The position numbers and the translations under genes were made by a program. A DNA stretch of 64,000 nucleotides, from assembly GCF_026342835.1 (NCBI RefSeq), contig NZ_JAPEMI010000002.1:434001-498000 (forward strand), written 5' to 3'. The notes below the pieces were generated by a model. That model saw nothing but the letters and a program-made list of their open reading frames with translations. It ran no database searches and was not told where the DNA came from. The DNA comes from Streptomyces sp. NBC_00154. GTDB taxonomy: Bacteria > Actinomycetota > Actinomycetes > Streptomycetales > Streptomycetaceae. Positions 54,571 through 63,253 of this stretch are shown one piece after another (position 1 is the stretch's first letter; every line of letters starts with the position of its first letter).

Positions 54571-57500
54571 GCTCTCTACCGAACCCGGGGCGGTTCAGAG
54601 CGTGAGTCCTTGTTGGAACTGGACAGCTCTGGATGCAGGGCCGTGTCCTTGCGGTAGACCATCTTGTTTGCTGCCGCGCCGTAGCAGGTCCGGTACCGGT
54701 TCGCGGTTTCGCTGCGGCCGGTTCCGGTCGCTCCTGCCGCATTGCGGGACTTGCCCGGCAGGTAATGCAGCGGGGTGACCGGTGTCTGGCCGAAGAATTC
54801 CGGGGCTAGCCGGTTCTGGATCAGCCAGGCGTGGGCCGCGGCCGCCGGGAACTTCCTGGAGTTCATCGAGTAGCCGGGGCTGTATGAGGGGACGACGCAA
54901 CCGCCGCTGCCGTACACCTTGTCGCAGCGGATGTCGAACGGACCGGAGGACGCCTTGTCCTGGGTGACGACCATGCCGGGAGTGTCAGTGGTGAAGGTAG
55001 CCCCCACCAGGAGGGTAAGCACCTTGGACAGGTCCTTGTCCTTCAAGCCGGCGGCGTTCGTGACGCTTCCGTCCCATGTGAAGTCGGCCGTGCCCTGGGC
55101 CATGTGCTGATCGGCACCGGAGGACCATGAGGGGGTCCGGCCGGTCTCCCAGTCGAATCCCATGCCACTGGTGCAACCACCGTTGGCGCAGCCGGTGATC
55201 ACGTTGAACGCCATGGCCTTCGGGGAGGACGGCCACTGTTCCTGAACGGTGGGCATCAAGGGGTACATCTGGAGGAACGTTTTGATCGCGTTGGTCTTGG
55301 GATCCAGCTTGACCTGCCACATGACGTCCCAGGACTGCCGGTAGATGCCCTTGTCGCTGGTGCCTTCCAGGTTCCAGGTGAACAGCAGACAGGCCTCGGT
55401 GCGGCGGATGAACGACTTCTGATCGATCTTCGTGGAGTCGCACCATGACGGGTCCAAGATTGGACCGGTGTAGGCGCTGGCTGCGAAGGTCGACGCGTCT
55501 GTCTGATGCTGTTGCTTCTGGTACTGCTTGAGTGCCTTGGCAGCCTTTGGAGAGCGCTGCTTCTGGGGCGTCATGGTGATCGTGACATCCCCGGCCTTGG
55601 TGACCTTCTTCTTCGGGGAGAGCAGCGGGGGCGCGTCCACGGTGACGTTCCCCGAGCTGGTAATGGTGTTCCAGCCATTCCACCCGAACGCCGGATAGGG
55701 ATTGTCCCAGTCGGCAGGGCCCACCGCTGCCGTGTCCGGCTTGTTCAGGGTCATGTCGACCTTGTGGCTCCGAGGCGCCGCAGTGGCTCCCGCGATGAAG
55801 CCGTACTCGGCGGTGGTGCCGACGTTGTCCGCGCGGTCGACGGCTTGAGTGTCCACGTGATGCGCACCGTCGGTCGTGGGCGTAGCGGTGAAGGAGCCGG
55901 AAGTGCCGGAAGTAGTCGAGGTCGTGTTGACCGTCGTCCACGTGCCACTGCCTGCTGCGCCCGCGTCGGGGTCGGGGTCCTCGCCGTCCACCCGGTACTG
56001 GAGCCGGTTGGCGTCATCAGCGGTAGTCGCCGTCCAGGTTCCCGCCTGGCCGGCCCCGCCGCCGTAGTCACCCTCGGGGTACTGGCTGGAGGCCACCGGG
56101 GATGGTTCACCAGGTGCGGTGGTGTCGACGACGAACTGGGTCCACGGTGACCAGGAAAGGTTGTAGTGGGTGCCGTCGTAGGCATTGGTACGGAACTTGT
56201 AGGTCTTGCCGTCCGTGAGTTGCCCTGCTGGCACCACGACGCTGACTGGCTTGCCCTGGTTGCCGTAGTCGGAGACGAGCAGGCCGTCTCCGAGCGGCGT
56301 GGTGATGGGAGTGTTGGTGGCGGCGTCGTAGACCTGGAATGTGCCGTTGACTGTGTCACCGTCGGGGTCCGTAAAGGTGTCCCGCAGGGTCGGCGTGGTG
56401 GTGTTCACCGCCCACACTCCGGCATAGGACTTGAACGGCGCCCCGGCCTGCCGGTCAGTGCCGTCCGAGGGCCGGTAGTTGTAGTTCACGGTCAGCTTCG
56501 GCTGGTTTGCGGTGGCGTTGCCGGAGTTGACGCGCTTCCAGGCGCGAGTGTCGTCGGTGGCCGCGCGCAGTCCCATGTAGCCGCGGGTGGCCTTGGCCGA
56601 TGCCCACGTCTGGACGAGTGTGTCGACGTCGGCGTTGATCCACCCGTCGGGCTGGGTGCTTGTGCAGTCCGGGTTGCCTCGGGTCTGCGTCGAGGAGTGG
56701 TACTGCTGGTTCCACGTGGGCTGGCTCGCCCACCGTGAAGAGGTGGACGCCGCAGTGGTGTCCCAGACGGTCCACTCCTGCGCGACGCAGTCAGTGTTGC
56801 CCGAGTGGAAGTTCCACAGTGCCAGATTCGTGTCGGTGATCAACGCGTCCTGGATCGGCGTGGTGTTCCAGTGGATGAAGGACCGGGCCACACGGGTCGT
56901 GCCATCGGCGTTAGTAGTGCCCGGGTTGCCGAAGTCCAGCTCGGTGTCCGTCGACAAGTCCACGGTCTCACCGCGTTGCACGTAGGTGTCGAACGTGGAG
57001 GCCAGAGCCGAAGTCGAGGGGTCGACCGTGACCGGGTACTGCGTGGCGGGATCGGCGAGGAAGGCCGGGCTCGGCGTGACTACCAGATCGATGCGGCCTG
57101 TGCCCTTGTTCACGACCTTCATGTCGACGCGGGTCCGGCGGGTGTGCTCTCCGGATCGCTTGTCCACAGACGCGTCCCACATGACAGGGGCAGGCATCGT
57201 CGCCTGCCGCTGGCCGGTCCTGGCGTCGCTGAAGGTGACGGACCCGTCCTTGTTCGCCTTCGCCTTCAGGCCCTTGGCCTTGACCGGCAGCGTGTACGAG
57301 TACGGGTCGGCCGGCCGGTCGTGGATCTGAACAAACTGTTCGAAGCCGGTTCGCGTGGCTTCAACGATCACATCGGCGCCAGGAACTGCCTCGCGGTAGC
57401 GGGCGGTGTTGCCACGAAGCTCAGGCGCGGGCAGGCCGCCCTTCCACTGCAGCGTCATGGCCTGTTCCCCGCTGCCAAGGGTGACCAGATCCCGCGAGGC

Positions 57501-58025
57501 CGCTTTCCCAGCGGCGGACAGAGACTGCGAGGGGGTGCCGCTCTGGCCAGTCAGACGCAGGCCGTTGGGATGCTCCTTCGCCCTCACACTTCCGTCAGCG
57601 GCCATCGCTAAAGTGACGTCGACCTTGTGCCACTTGCCTCCGCGCCAGACCCGTTCAGGACCGGGAGTCATCTCGGTGGTAAGCGTTCCGTCAGGATTGG
57701 CGACGGTGACGGACGTGGCCGTCGTCTCGTCGTACGCGACCACCTTCCTGCCAGTCTTCTTCCCCTCCAGGATCGCCCACGCCTTGGAACCCTTGGTGTG
57801 CTGGGCAGCCCATTCCATGTCGGCCTTGAGAACCTCAGCCCTGGACGGCTGGGGAACCGCAACCGTTCGCTCGGCGGCGGGCGCCGCAGCGGCCTTCCCC
57901 GTTACAGCGATGCCGGCTTCGGCGACCAGCAGCAGCGCAGCAGCCACGGCAAGTCGGTTGAGACGTCTGCGTCTTGGTATCGATGGTTGTGTGGATGGAT
58001 GCACGAGTGCTGTGTCCTTCCCCAT

Positions 58026-59032
58026 GGGGCGACTCAAACTTCTGCGCGGAACCGCGCAAGCAGGACCATAGGCGGGAAGATCAACGTCACTGAAGATGAA
58101 TTCAGGGCACGTGATCATGTCGAGAAAAGACCGCGCGGAAACTGCGGCCAGCAGCAGATCCTATGAGCGCAAACGTCAGATGGATCACAACGACAGCACG
58201 TCAGTAAAAGCCACGACGCTGGACATAAGCGAGTCGACCACCTCGACTTGCCGAGAAAATGGACGGGCCAGGACACTAAGAAGCAACAGCATCAAAATGA
58301 CATCCTCACAGGCACCAAATAAGCGCGACCTGTCGGGAGAATAAGGGCAACAGGGACACAAGCATCCCCTGGTCATGTGGCTGATATACAGACCCAAGCG
58401 CATCGGTGGGCGTAGAACAGTCGCCAACTCCCAGGCATCCGACGTGACCTGCATCACTTATAGGTGCAGCCCTGTGACGATCTCGCATCACGATCCGCTG
58501 CATACATGGGAGGCCACGCAGCCAATCTGACAGGGGCGGAGACCAGGAGATATGCAGGCCAACGTGACCGTGAACGCCATGCTGCGCACACCTGTTGGCA
58601 TATGGCGCGCCGGCAAAGCCACCTAAAAACTCGACACCGTGATCGCCGCTCGCAGTGCTGCCGAGAGCCTGGTCGGCTTGCGGCGCCAGTGGGTCAGATT
58701 TCAGATCTTCTGTCGCCCACCCGCCAAATAGCCGGCGATGACCCTATTCCGAATGGCAGGAACTCTTGCGGACGAGCAGTATTTGAACCCGCCCAAGGGA
58801 TGGATATGGACGGTCAGGGCGATCCGTCAATCCCCTCTTTGAATTCGGCCAGAAGATGAGATAAGCGCTGACGGTCTGTCATTGCCGGCCTAAAGGGAGG
58901 AGAAGCCGACCCTGCGGGGAGGGGAGGCTCGGCAGGCATCCGAGCATGCTAGGCAGTGGGCTGCCGATCAAGGCTCGCTCATGAGCAGAAAAGGCAGTGG
59001 CTTCGGTGCTTACGCGTGGGGATGCTCGGGTC
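58026..59032. other. Long intergenic region upstream of the nuclease gene
   Basis: About 1 kb, more AT-rich than the rest of the window, with several short frames (58185-58457 minus, 58464-58859 plus) that have poor codon bias and no recognised family. It probably contains the promoter of the nuclease gene; no clear hexamers chosen. Confidence 0.4.
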
Positions 59033-59482
59033 GTGAGCGACTTCAATGTGCTGCCGCCGCCCAGCCGTGAAGAAGTATCGGCTTGTTGGAAGTCGCTGAT
59101 CTTTGGCGACCTGAGCCGTGAGGCTGCCCATGGCTGGGCGGCTACGTGGGTGGAAGGCCCCAGTGTTCCCGACTACCCGGATCCCCTGGTCCTGACAGCC
59201 CTGCAGTTCCTGCACGGTTTTGACCTGAGTGTCGACCCGCAGCACCCCGGACTCGTGAGACATGGACAGGGCATCGCCTGGTGTCGCTCGATCCAGGACA
59301 TCAGCGATGAGTTCAGCCGATGGCAGGCGAACTGCGCCGTCTACGATTCCGACCCTCGTCTGGCGACAGTCCATGTTGAGGCGGGCGCGGTCCTTTATCG
59401 AGGCCGAGAGGGTCAGAAACCGCCGGGATGGCGGACCTGCATCGGCTGGATGATGCGCCGCATCACCGACGCTCCCGGGTAA
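59033..59482 (+). CDS. Hypothetical protein, possible immunity protein
   Basis: A 149-residue acidic protein (GTG 59033): SREEVSACWKSLIFGDLSRE, AAHGWAATWVEGPSVPDYPD, LVLTALQFLHGFDL. This pattern (SREE, a WA-WV pair, then an L-LHGIDL-like helix) occurs in small proteins encoded near polymorphic toxins and is reminiscent of immunity proteins. It is upstream of, and divergent from, the nuclease gene. Confidence 0.55.
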   Translation: MSDFNVLPPPSREEVSACWKSLIFGDLSREAAHGWAATWVEGPSVPDYPDPLVLTALQFLHGFDLSVDPQHPGLVRHGQGIAWCRSIQDISDEFSRWQANCAVYDSDPRLATVHVEAGAVLYRGREGQKPPGWRTCIGWMMRRITDAPG

Positions 59483-59542
59483 CTGATCGTTTCAGAATGG
59501 ATTGAGCTGCGGGTCTTGTGCTCGACGATCTTGGTCGGCAAG

Positions 59543-60451
59543 ATGTCCAGGGTGGGTGCTCATCTTGTTCCTGACGCCCTATGGGAGCGAGTGGCCCCGC
59601 TGCTGCCGCCTGCTCCCGAGCGGCGCCGTCGCCACCCCGGGCGGCTGCGCGTTCCCCGACCGAGTGGTATTCGCTGGTGTGATGTATGTGCTGCGGACCG
59701 GTGTCGCATGGCGTGATGTCCCTGCGGAGACGGTGGGCTGCTCCGGGGTGACGGCCTGGCGCCGGTTGCGGGACTGGACCCGAGGCTGGCGTGTGGCCGC
59801 GCCTGCACGAGGCCCTGCTGGCCGAGCTACGCTGTGCCGGCCTGATGGAGCTGGATGACTGCTCCGTGGACGGGTCGCACGTCCGGGCTCTCAAAGGGGG
59901 ATCATGTCGGCCCCTCACCCGTCGACCGTGCTCGCCCCGGCTCGAAGCACCACCTGATCGTCGATCGTCACGGAACCCCGCTTGCCGGGACTCTCACCGG
60001 CGGCAACCGGCACGACGTCACCCAGCTCCTGCCGCTGCTGGACGCCATCCCCCTGATCCGGGGACTGCGCGGACGCCCCCGCAGCAAAGCCCGGCGCCTG
60101 TACGCCGACCGGGGCTACGACTTCGACAAGTACCGCCGTCTGCTGTGGAAGCGCGGCATCAAACCCGTGATCGCCCGGCGGGGCTTCGCACACGGTTCCG
60201 GACTGGGCAAGGTGCGCTGGGTCGTCGAGCGCGCCTTCGCCTGGTTGCACCAGTTCAAGCGGTTCCGCACCCGCTACGAACGACGCGCGGATCTCCACCA
60301 GGGCCTTCTCGAACTGGCCTGCAGCCTGATGTGCATCCGACGTCTATCCGGCAGCCCTGCGGGATCAACTAGGAGTCCGAGCGCAGCCCCAAGGTGCTGT
60401 GCTGAATCAGGCCAGCCGGGGCATCGGCAGAAGGCGACTTCCGACGCGTAA
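59543..60451 (+). pseudogene. IS5-family transposase, multiply frameshifted
   Basis: Four consecutive reading frames together give an IS5-type transposase: LVPDALWERVAPLLPPAPER; VFAGVMYVLRTGVAWRDVPA; MELDDCSVDGSHVRALKGG (first catalytic Asp region); and SKHHLIVDRHGTPLAGTLTG with RRLYADRGYDFDKYRRLLWK and VRWVVERAFAWLHQFKRFRT. One frameshift is normal for some IS5 members, but three indicate decay. Terminal repeats were not found. Confidence 0.75.
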
Positions 60452-60710
60452 ACTCCACCAGCTTCGAGCGGAGGTCAGGCGCTGGTTCACCGAGCACGAT
60501 GGCGCTGATCACCAACTCAAGCATGACGCAGTCGTAGGCATCGTCCGTGCCTCCATAGCGCTCGGAATCACGTTCGACTACGGCACTAGCGATCCGCCAT
60601 CCACCGCCACCAACCGGCGTGAAGGTCGCCGCGAAGACTCCGTTACCGGTCCAGCTTCGATGCAGGAAGACCACCTCGCCTTCCGTGAAGACGTCCCACT
60701 TCTCGTCCAT
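60369..60710 (-). CDS. Hypothetical 113-residue protein
   Basis: The frame MDEKWDVFTEGEVVFLHRSW continues to WRIASAVVERDSERYGGTD and CVMLELVISAIVLGEPAPDL. Good codon bias. Its 3' end lies inside the tail of the decayed IS5 copy, so the C-terminus may be altered. No family recognised; the W-D-F, F-H-R-SWTG pattern resembles small proteins with a DUF-type beta fold. The interval 60711-60929 holds nothing recognisable. Confidence 0.5.
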   Translation of the reverse strand: MDEKWDVFTEGEVVFLHRSWTGNGVFAATFTPVGGGGWRIASAVVERDSERYGGTDDAYDCVMLELVISAIVLGEPAPDLRSKLVEFTRRKSPSADAPAGLIQHSTLGLRSDS

Positions 60711-60929
60711 GTCCCGCGACGCGTAGCCGCGCTGGCGACCGAGCTACGCGTTCGTCAGCAGGCATGGAGTGATCCTACGGACGAAGCCGAGCGTGACTGC
60801 ATCCCCTCCCTCAGCGACCTCATTGTGAAACGACCTGTGAGCCAAAGGGGAGCCTAGGCAAGCCGCAGGTGGGACGCCTGAGCGGCGGCGAGCACGTCCC
60901 ACACGCGGCTGGCACTTATCGATGGGGCC

Positions 60930-61190
60930 ATCATGTCTCTCAGCTCCATCTCATGCCGATTGTGGTGAGCTCTTCGACCCGCTCGGGCGCGAGCCGGTCC
61001 TTACGTGCCTTCGAGTTGGCGATGAAGACTCCGAGGGCGTGGTCGGTGCCGTCGACGGTTTCGATGTGTGGTCGGGGGCGTTCAGGTGTCCTTCGCGTTG
61101 TGCGTACTGGCGGGCGGCGGTGAGGTTGGCGGCCCACATCTCGGCTCGGCTACGCCGTGGCGTAGCCGTTGTCCGGGCAGAAACCGGCAC
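60930..61190 (-). pseudogene. Helicase-associated domain relic
   Basis: Two minus frames give WAANLTAARQYAQREGHLNA and HALGVFIANSKARKDRLAPE followed by RVEELTTIGMRWS, the repeated helicase-associated (HA) domain of large Streptomyces helicases. A frameshift separates the parts and the helicase core is absent. Confidence 0.6.
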
Positions 61191-61219
61191 CGTTTCTTCG
61201 AGGGGCTCGAGTCCGAGCA

Positions 61220-61440
61220 CCTCGGCGAGCAGCCACTATGGGCGTGTCACTGCGGTGTGGAACTGGCTGTCCGTGGCGCGTCGTGAGGGCAGGACGGGGC
61301 CGCGGCCGCAGCCGCGGTTTTATGTGACGCGGGAGATCCGAGAACTTCTCGCGCTGTGGGGTGGGAACGTGGCTGCCGGCCATAGGGAATTGGTCGCTGA
61401 AGCGGCCGCCGCTGGAGATGTGAGCGCCGTGCCTTCCCTG
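61220..61440 (+). pseudogene. Mu-type DDE transposase, N-terminal relic
   Basis: A plus frame reads VTAVWNWLSVARREGRTGPR, FYVTREIRELLALWGGNVAA and GHRELVAEAAAAGDVSAVPS. This resembles the N-terminal region of Mu/Tn552-like transposases of Streptomyces (an LLA-WGGNVAAVHREL block). The frame continues into low complexity, so only this fragment remains. Confidence 0.5.
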
Positions 61441-61465
61441 TCGAAGCCGCCCGCCGGGCCCAGAC

Positions 61466-61702
61466 ACCGACGAGTGGAAGGACCGCTACGCGACCAGAGC
61501 CGGCGTCGAAGGCACCATCTCCCAAGCCGTCCGCGTCACCGGGATCCGCCGCACCCGCCACCGCGACCTGCCAGCAACCGGCCTCGGCCACGTCTTCGCC
61601 ACCACCGCGCTCAACATCATCCGCATCGATCGATGGCTGACCGGCACCCCACTCGGCGGCACCCGCACTTCCCACCTCGAATCCCTCATCCTCGCGGCCT
61701 GA
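61466..61702 (+). pseudogene. IS1182-family transposase C-terminal relic
   Basis: The plus frame TDEWKDRYATRAGVEGTISQ, VRVTGIRRTRHRDLPATGLG and HVFATTALNIIRIDRWLTGT ends at the TGA 61700-61702. This is the C-terminal block of IS1182-like transposases (the E of DDE in GVEGTISQ, then R-Y-G-LPKT--HV). No N-terminal half precedes it. Confidence 0.7.
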
Positions 61703-61712
61703 CAGCCCGAAT

Positions 61713-61865
61713 CACGCCCCCGACTGCGGCTGGTCGGGCAACGCCGACCACAACGCAGCCCGGAACATGTTGCACCTGTACCGGATGGACCTCGCGCTCA
61801 TCCCGGCTGCCGGGAGGGCAGTCGTCAGGCGCGCGAAGCGCGTCAAGCCCGCTGCCGCAAGGTAA
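61713..61865 (+). pseudogene. TnpB (IS200/IS605) C-terminal relic
   Basis: The plus frame reads CGWSGNADHNAARNMLHLYR, the last zinc-ribbon and RuvC-III Asp region of TnpB, then a basic tail VVRRAKRVKPAAAR and TAA at 61863-61865. Only about 50 codons remain. A right-end-like hairpin follows immediately at 61873-61894. Confidence 0.65.
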
Positions 61866-61872
61866 GCAGGAA

Positions 61873-61894
61873 TCTCCTGGCTCCAGCCGGGAGA
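61873..61894 (+). repeat. IS605-type right-end hairpin (possible omega-RNA 3' end)
   Basis: TCTCCTGGCT-CC-AGCCGGGAGA folds into a 10-bp stem with one wobble pair and is followed by GCACTTCAA. This is the layout of IS605/IS1341-like right ends, whose RNA end marks the 3' side of the TnpB guide RNA scaffold. It directly follows the TnpB stop, and the final TTCAA overlaps the TCA that forms the acg stop codon. Confidence 0.5.
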
Positions 61895-61899
61895 GCACT

Positions 61900-62892
61900 T
61901 CAAGGTTCGATCGTCAGTACCTGTTCCCAGCGGCGGCGTGGTGTGCGGGGCCCCGCCGGGCCGTATCCCATGCGGATGATCATCTGCGCGTGTCCCGTGC
62001 CGAAGACGGGGTCGCGCAGGATCCACCGCAGGTCCGGCCATTCGAGGGGCTGCGTCGCGAATGAGGTGGATACGTCGTGGAGTGTGGCGGTGAGCAGGAC
62101 ACGTTCCAATGCCTGGCCGGCGCGCAACCAGTCCACGGGGCGGTCGCCCGCGGTGCTCAGAAGGGCCAGCTGCGGTTGGCTTTCGAACGGGACGCGCGCT
62201 CGGCCCGCCAGGACGGCGGTGCCCGCGAAGTCGCGAGTCGTTGCTCGTCCGGACGCGTCGCAGGGTCCGAAGGCGTAGTCCGGGACCCCGTCGACGGGAG
62301 CCTCTGTCTGTGTGTCCCGGGTCCAGTGGTGCTGCTCCGCTTCCCGCGCCGGGTCCCCTCGGTCGTATCCCTCGGCGTCCCGGATCAGCTCCAGCACGGT
62401 CTCCAGATGCGTCGGGGTCAGGAACGAGAAGTCCGCTCCTTCGGCGCGGGCCGCGTCGGCGAAGAGCAGGCGGATGTCCTCGGGTATCGCCCGGGCGTCG
62501 AATGGGTACCGGCTGGTGTGCCGGTCCCGGATGGCGCGGTGGAGCCCGACGAGCGCGGCATCCCGGGGTTTTTGAGGGGAGTCGCTCAGATGGTTGCTCG
62601 CCAGGAGTGCCTGGTCCGAAGGGACGGGCAGCAGTGTCGTCTCCATGGAGAGGCCCTGGTGGGCTGCGGAGACTCGCAGGTTCAGGAGGGCCGCGCCGCA
62701 TCCCACGTGCAGTGCGCGGGTGGACGGGTCGGCCTCCGGCATGGCACGGTCGAAATCCGCCCGAAGGGCGAGAGTGCGGCTCGAACGCTTGTAGTCGAAG
62801 TGCCAGGGCTGGGCATTGTGCATCGACGGTGCTGCGGTGGCATCGGAGACGAGGTCGGCCAACGTCGTGTCGTCGAGCGTCTGCGCGAGCAT
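61900..62892 (-). CDS. Acg-family FMN-binding oxidoreductase (nitroreductase-like)
   Basis: A 330-residue protein of the Acg family (Mycobacterium Rv2032 type): N-terminal LADLVSDATAAPSMHNAQPW (FMN-contact motif), middle RHTSRYPFDARAIPEDIRLL and C-terminal WILRDPVFGTGHAQMIIRMGYGPAG. Members have a divergent nitroreductase fold and are induced in dormancy by DosR/DevR. Its stop codon (61900) sits at the end of the TnpB right-end element. It is divergent from the HAD gene over two DevR-like boxes. Confidence 0.88.
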   Translation of the reverse strand: MLAQTLDDTTLADLVSDATAAPSMHNAQPWHFDYKRSSRTLALRADFDRAMPEADPSTRALHVGCGAALLNLRVSAAHQGLSMETTLLPVPSDQALLASNHLSDSPQKPRDAALVGLHRAIRDRHTSRYPFDARAIPEDIRLLFADAARAEGADFSFLTPTHLETVLELIRDAEGYDRGDPAREAEQHHWTRDTQTEAPVDGVPDYAFGPCDASGRATTRDFAGTAVLAGRARVPFESQPQLALLSTAGDRPVDWLRAGQALERVLLTATLHDVSTSFATQPLEWPDLRWILRDPVFGTGHAQMIIRMGYGPAGPRTPRRRWEQVLTIEP

Positions 62893-62964
62893 CGGGGGCC
62901 TCCCGGAGAGCAGGTATCGGTTGACGCACCTTCAGGATGAAGTGGGCGTCCTCCCCGGGCGTAT

Positions 62965-62998
62965 GGGCCGTTCGTCCCTGGGCCGGGCCGGACGGCCC
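62965..62998. promoter_or_regulatory. Two DevR/DosR-like boxes between acg and the HAD gene
   Basis: GGGCCGTTCGTCCC (62965-62978) and GGGCCGGACGGCCC (62985-62998) both fit the 14-bp pattern GGGnC-n4-GnCCC of mycobacterial DosR boxes, and they lie 7 bp apart, about 75 bp upstream of the acg start. High GC raises the chance of random hits, so support is moderate. Confidence 0.45.
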
Positions 62999-63253
62999 CT
63001 GGGCGGGGCCGTTCCGGATGGGCCGGCAGGAGGGCCTTCGGACGTGGACGTGTTTCCCGCCGCAGGGTTGTGGCGCACGCGCCTGGGCACATACCCGTTG
63101 AGCGCCAGGAGGTGGTGGCAGTGAGCCGCATCAGAATCGTCCGCCGTCCACCGCCTGTCTCGGGGCCGCCGCCCCTCGACCTGCGAACCCCGTCCGGGCG
63201 GCCTCTGCCCTACTGAGAACCACGACGCGCCCGCGTCCTGGAACCGTGATGCC

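Larger units (their letters stand above)
53268..54597 (+). mobile_element. Complete IS3-family insertion sequence, 1330 bp
   Basis: The terminal inverted repeats begin TGAACCGCCCCGG at 53268 and end CCGGGGCGGTTCA at 54597, with one extra C in the right copy and further matches to TTCG-TAGAGA. The flanks are GAG (53265-53267) and GAG (54598-54600), a 3-bp target duplication. Both orfs are present and open. The host gene is the NucA/NucB-type gene on the opposite strand. Confidence 0.9.
52895..58025 (-). pseudogene. Large secreted DNRLRE / NucA-NucB-type nuclease gene, split by an IS3 element
   Basis: Transcribed from 58025 down, with a signal peptide (RLAVAAALLLVAEAGIAVTG, then KAAAAPA). A DNRLRE-like domain follows (STFDTYVQRGETVDLSTDTE), then fibronectin-like and repeat segments and, near the C-terminus, SETANRYRTCYGAAANKMVY. 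At SSNKDSR the gene is cut by the IS3 element (53268-54597). Past it the frame continues SCDEYSFNATYESAGMPTSE to a stop at 52895. CDEY is the signature of NucA/NucB deoxyribonucleases. Removing the IS and one GAG copy gives an uninterrupted frame of about 1265 residues, so the break is recent. The insertion removes the nuclease C-terminus, so the gene is probably inactive now. Confidence 0.8.

Noticed and set aside
58464..58859. A 131-codon frame upstream of the nuclease gene
   Set aside because: Weak codon bias and no recognisable motif; kept as intergenic.
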